64,000 nt of DNA from an uncultured Cohaesibacter sp. (lineage in GTDB: Bacteria > Pseudomonadota > Alphaproteobacteria > Rhizobiales > Cohaesibacteraceae): the NCBI RefSeq assembly GCF_963677725.1, contig NZ_OY782507.1, positions 2,852,001 through 2,916,000 of the forward strand. The letters run 5' to 3'. Both the position numbers and the translations under genes were made by a program. Shown piece by piece: positions 54,600 through 62,086 of this stretch. Below the pieces are notes generated by a model. The model did not search any database and was not told where the DNA came from. It was given only the letters and a program-made list of their open reading frames with translations. The number at the start of each line of letters is the position of its first letter. The first letter of the stretch is position 1.

Positions 54600-54872
54600 A
54601 TGAACGATATAACTAAAAATTTGCTTGAAAGTTTGGTTGTCCTTCTCGGTAATTCGAAATTTTCTGAAATAGTAGCCCGGAATGAGAATGGGAGACTTTC
54701 AGTGAGGGAGCATCAATTCAACGCCGCAACACTAGATAAGCCATCATCAACGCAGAAAGTATGCTGGAGGCGGAAAAGACCAGCAAATATGGATCTCGTT
54801 TCTCTATTATGGTTGTATCGAGTTCTCCGCAGTCGATGCCATTTGCAACGGCCCATAGTCCAATACCGATAA
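54600..54872 (+). pseudogene. Truncated immunity gene at a rearrangement junction
   Basis: The first ~40 residues (MNDITKNLLESLVVLLGNSK, VARNENGRLSVREH) look like a genuine immunity protein with GAGGG before the ATG. From about 54718 the frame reads antisense to the oppositely oriented membrane gene, so the original 3' part has been replaced. This is where the plus- and minus-strand halves of the cluster meet. Confidence 0.5.
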
Positions 54873-55134
54873 TGCAGAAAAATAAGATAGCCTCTATGAT
54901 ACTCACACCGCGGTTAAATCTAATTGTTCTGAGTAGAAGTGAAATCACAAGACCAGCAAAAACGAGCATAATGACTTCATCATCTCCGCCTGATGAAAGA
55001 AGGTCTCTGCATTTGAACAGACTTCCACTCGACATGGCGTAGAATCCGTCAGAAAACATTGCGAAGAAGATCGCAGAAATTATCTGTATCCCAAGTATAA
55101 AAATAAATATGATGGATAGTGATCTATTTCTCAT
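54718..55134 (-). CDS. Four-helix membrane protein, candidate immunity
   Basis: 138 residues with four hydrophobic segments (about 5-28, 52-68, 78-98, 116-134). It lies two bases downstream of a toxin-like gene on the same strand. A membrane immunity protein fits an effector acting in the periplasm or on the wall. No family recognised. Confidence 0.55.
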   Translation of the reverse strand: MRNRSLSIIFIFILGIQIISAIFFAMFSDGFYAMSSGSLFKCRDLLSSGGDDEVIMLVFAGLVISLLLRTIRFNRGVSIIEAILFFCIIGIGLWAVANGIDCGELDTTIIEKRDPYLLVFSASSILSALMMAYLVLRR

Positions 55135-55136
55135 AC

Positions 55137-55694
55137 TTAGTGCCTATATTTTGGTATTGGGAAGCTCATTCCTGGGTAATAACTCCCCCAAGAATCCGGC
55201 TTGATATTAATATATCCATCCAAAGCTCTAGAGATGCCCTGTTGAAAATCGACACTACGTCTTGCTACGCGCTCTGACGGAGGGTTGGGCTTCCCGTCTA
55301 AGAAATCCTGATATCTTTGAGCACCCATGTTATGGGCGTAGGCAGCTTCGCTTCCTTTAAGTTCGCGACCCATAATTTCCTGATTTCTTGCAATATATTC
55401 CGCAGCAAGATCAAGTGCGGTTGCAGGGTCTTGTAGCGCATTATAGGCTTGCTCAAGAGAGGTGGGGTCAGTGACGTCTAAGCCCATTAGATCAGCAGCG
55501 AGTCCCACTTGAACCTCAGTAAGGCCATAGCTGCTTTGAGCTTCAGGTCCACCACTTTTCACCTGGTCTATTGCTCGTGCCAATGCATTTTTAAATCGCC
55601 AAAGACGCCGTGATAGCGCTCTTGAAAGACAACAGAAGCCAATCCATTGGGTCAACGCCGTGACGTTCGGCGGCTTCTTTGATTTCGTCAGCAA
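55137..55694 (-). CDS. Rhs toxin tip, possibly lysozyme/transglycosylase-like
   Basis: The coding part with sense begins near residue 35: [60 protein letters not shown]. The S-Y-G-L-x-E-V-Q and D-P-x-x-x-x-D-L-A-A-x-Y-I-A blocks resemble SLT/goose-type lysozyme domains; the region expected to carry the catalytic Glu is where the frame breaks. It is out of frame with the Rhs tail upstream (frameshift at about 55590-55620), so it is probably not made as a fusion now. Confidence 0.5.
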   Translation of the reverse strand: MLTKSKKPPNVTALTQWIGFCCLSRALSRRLWRFKNALARAIDQVKSGGPEAQSSYGLTEVQVGLAADLMGLDVTDPTSLEQAYNALQDPATALDLAAEYIARNQEIMGRELKGSEAAYAHNMGAQRYQDFLDGKPNPPSERVARRSVDFQQGISRALDGYINIKPDSWGSYYPGMSFPIPKYRH

Positions 55695-55905
55695 GTTCAG
55701 CGACCTCTTTTAAAGCACTTTCGTCAGAGTTTCCCTCTGGGTCTATTCTGTTCACAGGGTCATTTTGTGAATAGGCGTATCTATTCGTTCCTACTCCTGG
55801 TTGTGTCGGATCGAGCCAGTCTGGCTGAATGAACATCGCCGATGCGTGCTATGAAAAAAGTGCGAAGAGCGTGGTGAAAGTGATTTTTTGTAAAATGCGG
55901 AGCAT
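55591..55905 (-). pseudogene. Signal peptide joined to Rhs core end, minus-strand cassette, with TAG
   Basis: From ATG 55905: MLRILQKITFTTLFALFS, an in-frame TAG (55851-55849), HASA, then [20 protein letters not shown] and [14 protein letters not shown]. This is again a signal peptide fused directly to the last Rhs core motif, but with a different leader sequence from cassettes A and B. AAGGGAG lies six bases before the ATG. The part after the stop (ATG 55836) gives 81 residues and ends at 55591 after a frameshift. Only one stop codon spoils the leader. Confidence 0.6.
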
Positions 55906-55946
55906 GGGAACTCCCTTAAAGCGGGAAACTTTCTTGGTACGTTAGC

Positions 55947-56317
55947 CTATCTTTGCAGCGGTCGCCAACCCAAAGATTCCGCCTTGTCAAACATGCCTTG
56001 GTAGACGTTCTGAAGGTAAGCCAGATAGGGGTATTGATCTTCCGGCACGTCCTGTGCTGTTGGGTATTTCTCGTGAAATTCCGTGCGCAGTAGGTGGTAA
56101 GAGGCAGTCGCCTTCTTGACCATCAAGGTGTCAGCCACCGCCATGGCGTCGTGATAGCGCCCCTCGGCGATCAGCTCTTCCACCACCACGGCTGCGATGA
56201 CGGCGACGGATTGCTCGTTGGTCAGCGGAGCCAGGAAAACCCCATTGGTGACGGACTCGCCGGTGATTGGCAGCAGGTCCGTCAGAAGACAGATGCGAAC
56301 GTCCGGGTGACTGTTCG
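55947..56317 (-). pseudogene. 'DVPE' protein, longest copy, N-terminally truncated at the cluster edge
   Basis: The open frame reads ICLLTDLLPITGESVTNGVF, TNEQSVAVIAAVVVEELIAE, GRYHDAMAVADTLMVKKATA, then HEKYPTAQDVPEDQYPYLAY and KAESLGWRPLQR. The first helices look like a TPR-type repeat. It begins abruptly at the stop codon of the sugar gene (56319), so the N-terminal part was lost at the right edge of the Rhs cluster. A GTG at 56189 would yield only the last 80 residues. The gap 55906-55946 carries the ribosome-binding site of the next gene. Confidence 0.5.
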
Positions 56318-56318
56318 T

Positions 56319-57251
56319 TCATGCACGGGGCAGAATGTTGCGCAGGTAATCACGATTGCGCGCTGCAATGGTCAGGCCATCGCCGCCGTAATGCTCACAC
56401 AGAAAAGCGCTTTTGAAGCCGTGTTCCAATGCAAGCTTGATCGCGGCACGATAGTTGATGATGCCTGCTTCCATGGTTGCTGGATGAGACAGAAACGCAC
56501 CGGTCACCGGATCCTCGACGCGAATGTAATTTTTCACATGCCAATATTTGAGGAAGGGTGCAATCTTGCCCATCATGCTCTGCCAATGCTCCATTGGCCG
56601 ATGAAGACGAATGAGATTGCCAATATCCGCATTGATGCCAACATTGGGCAAATCCACATCCTCGACAAACCGGACCGCCCCATCAGCAGTCCCGATATAG
56701 GTGTCCTCATACATTTCCAGCGAGACTTCTATATTTTGCTCCGCAGCATGCTGCCCCAGCTCCCGGATCCGGGTCACGGCCTTGTTGTAAACCGCAGGAT
56801 CATCGGGATTTTTCTCACCATCTACGGTCCAAAACCAGAGCGCTTGCTTCTGTTCGTCGGTCAACGCGCCAAAAAGACCAAAACAGACCGCGTCTGCCCC
56901 AATTTTGCTTGCGGTATCGATGACGCGGTGACAATAGGCCAGATTGTCGTCTCCGTTCTGGGGATCAATGACACTGCGCCGAGAGGTCGAGATAGCCGGG
57001 ATGGAAAGACCTAGTGATCGCGTCACTGCAAGAAACTCGTCAAGTCGAGAGGCTTCCAGATCGGCAATCCTCAGCCAGGAATCGGTCGGGTCCAGCTCTG
57101 TGAAACCCGCGTCAGCGACCTCGCAAAGCGTTTCCTCCCAATGGCCGGCGGGCATGTCCTGAACCAGCCGACCATCTGCGAGCGTGTTGGGAAAGGGAAT
57201 CATCGCAGCAGCAATCGGCCAGCTCTCCCGCGTCCAGTTGTGTTTTGCCAT
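56319..57251 (-). CDS. Sugar phosphate isomerase/epimerase (TIM barrel)
   Basis: A 310-residue AP-endonuclease-2-like TIM barrel of the xylose-isomerase/OtnI-type group. Metal and substrate residues lie in SLEMYEDTYIG, VGINADIGNLIR, YWHVKNYIR and AFLCEHYGGDG. ATG 57251 follows GGAGG. It lies four bases downstream of denD and is probably coupled; together they suggest catabolism of a four-carbon or related sugar acid. The exact substrate is unknown. Confidence 0.82.
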   Translation of the reverse strand: MAKHNWTRESWPIAAAMIPFPNTLADGRLVQDMPAGHWEETLCEVADAGFTELDPTDSWLRIADLEASRLDEFLAVTRSLGLSIPAISTSRRSVIDPQNGDDNLAYCHRVIDTASKIGADAVCFGLFGALTDEQKQALWFWTVDGEKNPDDPAVYNKAVTRIRELGQHAAEQNIEVSLEMYEDTYIGTADGAVRFVEDVDLPNVGINADIGNLIRLHRPMEHWQSMMGKIAPFLKYWHVKNYIRVEDPVTGAFLSHPATMEAGIINYRAAIKLALEHGFKSAFLCEHYGGDGLTIAARNRDYLRNILPRA

Positions 57252-57255
57252 TCCT

Positions 57256-58245
57256 TTAGCCTCCGATTTTACCGCCCAGTTCATCATTGATGTGAACACG
57301 TATGATTTCGTCGAACGTCTTTTCAGCCGTAAAGCCGAGACTGAGCGCGCGTTTGACACTGAAATCTCGTGCCCACCCATCGACAATTCCCCGAATGGCG
57401 GCATCAGGCACACGCTTGATAAGGCTTACGGTTTTCGGGCCAGCAACACGTTCAAGAGCCGCAATCTCATCGGCGACGGTCGCCGAAATGCCCGGCATCA
57501 TAAGGTTGCGGCGTGGTCCAACCTTGCTCAGATCCAAGGTTGCTGCATGGGTAAAATAGCCTACCGCTGAACGTGGGCTCGCAAACCAGTGCCGCACATG
57601 ATCTTCAACCGGCAAGATGGCTTCTTTGCCCACCAACGGTTCGCGCAGGATGTTTGAAAAGAAGCCTGACGCTGCTGCATTTGGCTTTCCGGGGCGGATA
57701 CAAATCGTTGGCAACCGAATGCCAATACCATCGAGAATATTACGGCGTGAGTAGTCGGAAATAAGCAATTCTATAATTGCTTTTTGCGTCCCATAGCTGG
57801 TGAGTGGCGTTGTGAAGAATTCGTCTCCAATTTTCTCTGGGAACGGCGCTCCAAATACAGCAATAGAGGAAGCAAAAATAAAGCGGGGTTTATATGGCTG
57901 TTTTTTTCCTTCTGCCCGAATGGCTTCCAGGAGCATATAGCTGCCCTTCATGTTGACATCGTAGCCTTTGTCAAAGTCAGCCTCGGCCTCCCCGGACACA
58001 ATAGCAGCCAAATGAATGACTATATCCGGGCGATCACTGATTAACTCCTCGGCCACACCCGCTTGAGCAAGATCTATCGCTTTGCAGGAAGCAATATCCG
58101 CAAGGCCTTTTGGCGCTTCTGGCTTGATAACGTCAACAAGGAACAGCTTTTCGATCGCCCCTCCAAGAATCTCTGGCTCCTCACCAATCCGGTCTATCAA
58201 CTTCCGACCGACCATTCCCGCCGCGCCAATAACAAGTACTTTCAT
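57256..58245 (-). CDS. denD: D-erythronate dehydrogenase-like (DenD)
   Basis: A 329-residue short-chain dehydrogenase/epimerase-fold protein. The NAD motif is GAAGMVGRKLIDRI, followed by VIHLAAIVSGEAEADFDKGY, the SYGTQKAIIELLISDYSRR active-site Tyr-x-x-x-Lys, and RLPTICIRPGKPNAAASGFF. These blocks are characteristic of DenD, which oxidises D-erythronate to 2-oxo-tetronate. The isomerase next door and the TRAP transporter fit uptake and use of such an acid. ATG 58245 follows a GGGAG...GAGG region. Confidence 0.82.
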   Translation of the reverse strand: MKVLVIGAAGMVGRKLIDRIGEEPEILGGAIEKLFLVDVIKPEAPKGLADIASCKAIDLAQAGVAEELISDRPDIVIHLAAIVSGEAEADFDKGYDVNMKGSYMLLEAIRAEGKKQPYKPRFIFASSIAVFGAPFPEKIGDEFFTTPLTSYGTQKAIIELLISDYSRRNILDGIGIRLPTICIRPGKPNAAASGFFSNILREPLVGKEAILPVEDHVRHWFASPRSAVGYFTHAATLDLSKVGPRRNLMMPGISATVADEIAALERVAGPKTVSLIKRVPDAAIRGIVDGWARDFSVKRALSLGFTAEKTFDEIIRVHINDELGGKIGG

Positions 58246-58545
58246 AACCTCACACTCCCTCAAAGGCTCGGGTCACTGCAGCTTTCTTCATGTTCCGAAC
58301 CAGCCTTTCAGCTGGCCCTGCCGCTTGTCGAAACATCAGTTCCCGGTATCGGATTCTGATCACGCTCGTTCTTTGCGACCAAACACAATCGGATCCCTTA
58401 CATCGACGCCTTTGCTTTGAAATAGAGTTGATCGGATCACATAGTCTGCACACCTAAATGCCCAAGCGAATCCTCGCCGATCAACCAAACCTATATGTCT
58501 TTCAAAAAGACTGTTGACATTGAGTCAGCATAGAAATTATGCCAT

Positions 58546-58593
58546 TTATTGGTATACTGCGCAACATGCAAATGTATACCATATACGGTATTT
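58546..58593. promoter_or_regulatory. Candidate GntR operators in the denD-gntR gap
   Basis: Two sites: TTGGTATACT (58549-58558) and ATACCATATACGGTAT (58576-58591), a 16-bp palindrome with one mismatched pair. Both match the FadR/UxuR-type consensus TGGTATACCA. TTGACA (58514-58519) with a possible -10 near 58537 could be the regulator's promoter. The 408-base gap 58264-58672 holds no gene. Confidence 0.55.
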
Positions 58594-58672
58594 ACAAAAA
58601 AAGACCCAAAAAATAGGTATTTTGCTCGGCCCCAAGATAACGTAGAATAGCTAGGCAGGTGAGGACCAGGGA

Positions 58673-59410
58673 ATGAATAGAAAACAAACAATCGAGCTAT
58701 CACAGCTGAACGACGATCTAGCTGTAAGACGCGTTTCCTTAGCGGAAATCGCGGCCGATCGCCTACGTGAATTGGTGTTGGTGGGCACGTTGGAACCGGG
58801 CCAGACGCTTCCAGAGAGAGAGCTGTGCGAAAAATTGCAAATTTCACGCACTCCCCTGCGAGAGGCGATTCGTGAATTGGCTGCCGAGAAGCTAATAGAG
58901 ATACAAGCCAACCGGAGATTGCGGGTGGCAGATCCTTCAACTCAGTATATCAATGATCTTTTCGAAGTGCAGGCTGCATTGGAAGCCCTGGGGGGAAAGC
59001 TGTTCATTGAGCGTGCGACAGACAAGCAGATTGAACAGTTGCTTGCCATACATGCAAAGCTCAAAAAGCTGGCAACAGGCGCCGACTCCATGAAGTTCTT
59101 CAAACTCGATATGGAGTTCCACACGACCATCATCAAATTCGCAGCGAACTCGGCGCTTTCTGACTCTCATCGACAGTACAACGCCGCGCTTTTTCGCGCC
59201 CGTTACCTGTCTTCCGAACAAGCGCGTTGGCGCGATATTACGATGGCAGAGCATGAAGAGATCGTTGAAGCGATTGTTGCGAGAGATGCACCAAGATTGT
59301 CAAATGCCCTCACAGAACATCTAATGACAGGCAAGTCCAATCACGAAAAGCTTCGCAAGGAATCCGAAGATCTCAAGACTGACGATGAGAATAATGCAGG
59401 CAAGAACTAA
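58673..59410 (+). CDS. GntR-family regulator with FCD domain
   Basis: 245 residues. The winged helix covers about 20-85 (ERELCEKLQISRTPLREAIR, LIEIQANRRLRV), and the FCD ligand domain about 95-225 (FEVQAALEALGGKLF, LDMEFHTTIIKFAANS, HEEIVEAIVARDAPRLSNAL), with metal-binding Asp/His positions in D-x-x-F-H and HEEI. It is divergent from denD and followed by a bidirectional terminator. It is probably a repressor responding to the sugar acid. Confidence 0.92.
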   Translation: MNRKQTIELSQLNDDLAVRRVSLAEIAADRLRELVLVGTLEPGQTLPERELCEKLQISRTPLREAIRELAAEKLIEIQANRRLRVADPSTQYINDLFEVQAALEALGGKLFIERATDKQIEQLLAIHAKLKKLATGADSMKFFKLDMEFHTTIIKFAANSALSDSHRQYNAALFRARYLSSEQARWRDITMAEHEEIVEAIVARDAPRLSNALTEHLMTGKSNHEKLRKESEDLKTDDENNAGKN

Positions 59411-59498
59411 GCATCATTATTATTCATTGCCAATAGTGCAAATGTGAACGGACTTGTATGAGCGCAAGCCACTTTCTACGCTACAATCAGGCTCATAT

Positions 59499-59534
59499 AA
59501 AAACCGGCAAGTCAGCGTCTTGCCGGTTTTTTGT
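59499..59534. terminator. Bidirectional terminator between gntR and dctM
   Basis: A perfect 13-bp stem (59499-59511 with 59519-59531) with A-runs on the left and T-runs on the right, so it can end both the gntR transcript and the minus-strand TRAP operon. Confidence 0.92.
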
Positions 59535-59555
59535 TGTCTTTTATACGTTTGGCAC

Positions 59556-61193
59556 TCAAAGGAATAGGGTGACAATTTGTGGCCAACATAGCAGCGCCGC
59601 CAAAGCCAAGAGCTGAATTCCGATGAAAGGCAGAAAAGCTCTAAAGATGGCGGAGAGCTCAATATTTTTTGGCGCAACCGATTTGAGGAAGAAGGCAGCC
59701 GGTCCGAACGGGGGTGATAGAAAACTGACCTGCATATTCATGCAGAAGAGCACACCAAACCAGATTGAGACCTGTGCCGGATCGACATGACCAAAAAAGC
59801 CGATCTCATCGACAGGCAATTTGAGCACGACCGGCAGGAAGACCGGCATGATGAGCAGCACGATGCCGGTCCAGTCCATGAACATGCCCATGATCAGGAA
59901 GACAAACATCATGATGAGAATAATGCCCATCGTCGGCATATGCGCTGCGGCGATTAGATTGGCAACATAGGTTGGGCCGCCCGACAATGTGTAAGCGGAA
60001 GCCAGTGCGGACGCACCAATGGTGACCCAGATGATGGTGCCGGTTGATTTCAGCGTTCTCAGAAGAGAGTCCCAAACAATATCGAAAGTCATCTCGCGTC
60101 TGATCAGACCGATCACAAACACAGTGATGGCTCCCATGCCGGCAGCCTCGGTGATGCCCGTGATGCCACCATAAATCGATCCAAGCACCACGCCGATAAC
60201 AACGAGCGGAGCGATCAGGCCTTTCCCCATTTGCCAGCCAAGCGCGGTGCGTTCACCTCCGATTACCGCGAATATCAGCACAAGCGCAGCAATGGCAATG
60301 CCAGCGATCCACGGGATGTCTGAAACCATACCCAGAAGAATGGGCTCCGCATCCGATGCCAGATCATTCTGGCCGGCAACAGTAAAGAAGATGATCCTGA
60401 GCAACAGCACGCCGCAGACCCAAAGGGTAAGACGCGAAACAAACCCGAGGAACATCAGGCCCTTGTCGACCCCTGCCGGATCATCCGCATTGCTTTCAGG
60501 TAGAGGTGCCAGCTTTGGATTGATCTGGGTGCGCATCACGATATAGATGATAAAGAAGGATGCCAGCATAAAGCCGGGCAAAAAGGATGCCGCAAACAGT
60601 GACTTGATCGACGTTTCGGTAACCAGCCCATACATAATCAACACGATCGAAGGCGGTATCATCGTACCCAGTGTGCCTGACGCACAGATGGTCCCAATGG
60701 CAAGATCTTGATTGTAGCCCAACCGCAGCATCTGTGGCAGGGCAATGAGACCCAATAGCACAACTTCACCACCAATGATGCCAGACATTGCGGCCATAAC
60801 AACCGCCATGACGGAGGTCACGATGGCAATTCCGCCTCGAGTTCGGCTCATCCAGAGGCTGAGCGAGGAATACATGTCACGGGCGATGCCGGATCTCTCC
60901 AGCATGGAGGCCATGAAGATGAATAGAGGTACCGATATCAGCACATAACTGGTTAGCTGGCGGTAGAGCGCCTGCCCAAGAACCGCGAGAGGGCCTCGGC
61001 CAAAATGCGAAAAGACCATGTCGGGACCAAATTTCATCACCAGCGTGGCAACAGCAAGCGAAGCCGAAGCGAATCCCAGAGGCATCCCCAGAGCCAGCAA
61101 CATGAACATGCCCAGAAGCAGAATTATACTCAGAGTGCTGAGGTCGTCCACTTTCATCCAGGCGAACAGATCAACAATTTCCATTTCGATCAT
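59556..61193 (-). CDS. dctM: TRAP transporter large permease (DctM)
   Basis: A 545-residue, highly hydrophobic protein of the DctM family with more than ten membrane helices; longer than the usual ~430 because of an inserted central region (about 215-320). Typical blocks are PLGFASASLAVATL, SGIIGGEVVLLGLIALPQML, CASGTLGTMIPPSIVLIMYG and FMDWTGIVLLIMPVFLPV. It moves the substrate with Na+ or H+. The start may be 61193 or ATG 61184; it overlaps the end of the dctQ-like gene. Confidence 0.93.
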   Translation of the reverse strand: MIEMEIVDLFAWMKVDDLSTLSIILLLGMFMLLALGMPLGFASASLAVATLVMKFGPDMVFSHFGRGPLAVLGQALYRQLTSYVLISVPLFIFMASMLERSGIARDMYSSLSLWMSRTRGGIAIVTSVMAVVMAAMSGIIGGEVVLLGLIALPQMLRLGYNQDLAIGTICASGTLGTMIPPSIVLIMYGLVTETSIKSLFAASFLPGFMLASFFIIYIVMRTQINPKLAPLPESNADDPAGVDKGLMFLGFVSRLTLWVCGVLLLRIIFFTVAGQNDLASDAEPILLGMVSDIPWIAGIAIAALVLIFAVIGGERTALGWQMGKGLIAPLVVIGVVLGSIYGGITGITEAAGMGAITVFVIGLIRREMTFDIVWDSLLRTLKSTGTIIWVTIGASALASAYTLSGGPTYVANLIAAAHMPTMGIILIMMFVFLIMGMFMDWTGIVLLIMPVFLPVVLKLPVDEIGFFGHVDPAQVSIWFGVLFCMNMQVSFLSPPFGPAAFFLKSVAPKNIELSAIFRAFLPFIGIQLLALAALLCWPQIVTLFL

Positions 61194-61995
61194 CTTTCAG
61201 AGTGGCGCGTATATTCTTGATTTCTTCCTCATCGATCTCGTCCATCGGAGAGATCGGTTCTGATGAGTGGTTCCAGTCAAGAATGAGGTTTGAGAGGGAC
61301 TGGATCGCCACGAGGAGAAACACGATTAGGATCGCAGGCTTTACCGTTGCCGGGATCGGAGGATCCCAAGCGGTACCAAGTGTTTCCATGCTGAGGAATT
61401 TCTTTTCCGCCTCATTAAATCCACCCCAGATCAAGCAGAAGCTGAAGCCGCAGATCAGCACGACATTGAGCACATCGGCTGTCTTTTGAAGCCAGCGCGG
61501 CATGATGGCGTACAACACGTAAATGCGGATATGGCAGCGCTGCTGCATGGCGTAGAGGCCAGCCAGAAGAAAAACGAATGCAGCAATCCACCAGCTAAGT
61601 TCATTTGCCCAAAGAGTCGGTGCATTGAAGGCATAGCGCACGACCACTTCGTAAACCATCACCAGCACGATGCCGACAATGCCAATCATGCCCAGCCGAG
61701 AGGCAACAAGCGACAGGATATCGAAGAATCCCTTCGGAGCGATTTCAATTTTGCCGATCCGGTCTGACAAAAAAATGGAAATAAGCAAAGCAGCAGCAAA
61801 CAGCGACCAGAGCATTAACAAGACGAGCGGCCGCCCCTGGGGACGCAGCAACTCATACATTCCAATCGGCTCCTGCGCAGTGAATTGCTGTATGACAAGA
61901 ATAACGAATGCAACGACTGCCACCCCCGTCGCCACGATAGCGGCCTTGCGTGTGATTTCACGCATGCGCCCAAGCCATACGCTCTGAGTATGCAT
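61171..61995 (-). CDS. dctQ: TRAP transporter small permease (DctQ-like)
   Basis: 274 residues. The C-terminal 170 form a standard four-helix DctQ (VYEVVVRYAFNAPTLWANEL, then FLLAGLYAMQQRCHIRIYVL). The N-terminal ~90 carry two extra hydrophobic segments, unusual for DctQ but seen with long DctM partners. It overlaps dctM by about 23 bases. Confidence 0.88.
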   Translation of the reverse strand: MHTQSVWLGRMREITRKAAIVATGVAVVAFVILVIQQFTAQEPIGMYELLRPQGRPLVLLMLWSLFAAALLISIFLSDRIGKIEIAPKGFFDILSLVASRLGMIGIVGIVLVMVYEVVVRYAFNAPTLWANELSWWIAAFVFLLAGLYAMQQRCHIRIYVLYAIMPRWLQKTADVLNVVLICGFSFCLIWGGFNEAEKKFLSMETLGTAWDPPIPATVKPAILIVFLLVAIQSLSNLILDWNHSSEPISPMDEIDEEEIKNIRATLKDDRNGNC

Positions 61996-62086
61996 GTCAA
62001 CAATCTCCTCAAAATGAGTGAGGGAAGGCTCGGCATGAAACTGGGGTCACATGCCGAACCGGAAACCGACTAATGAGGAGAGCCGA

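Noticed and set aside
51572-55905. Amber codon reassignment or selenocysteine/pyrrolysine use
   Set aside because: Both TAG and TAA occur at such sites, only in decaying accessory genes, and no supporting RNA elements are visible.
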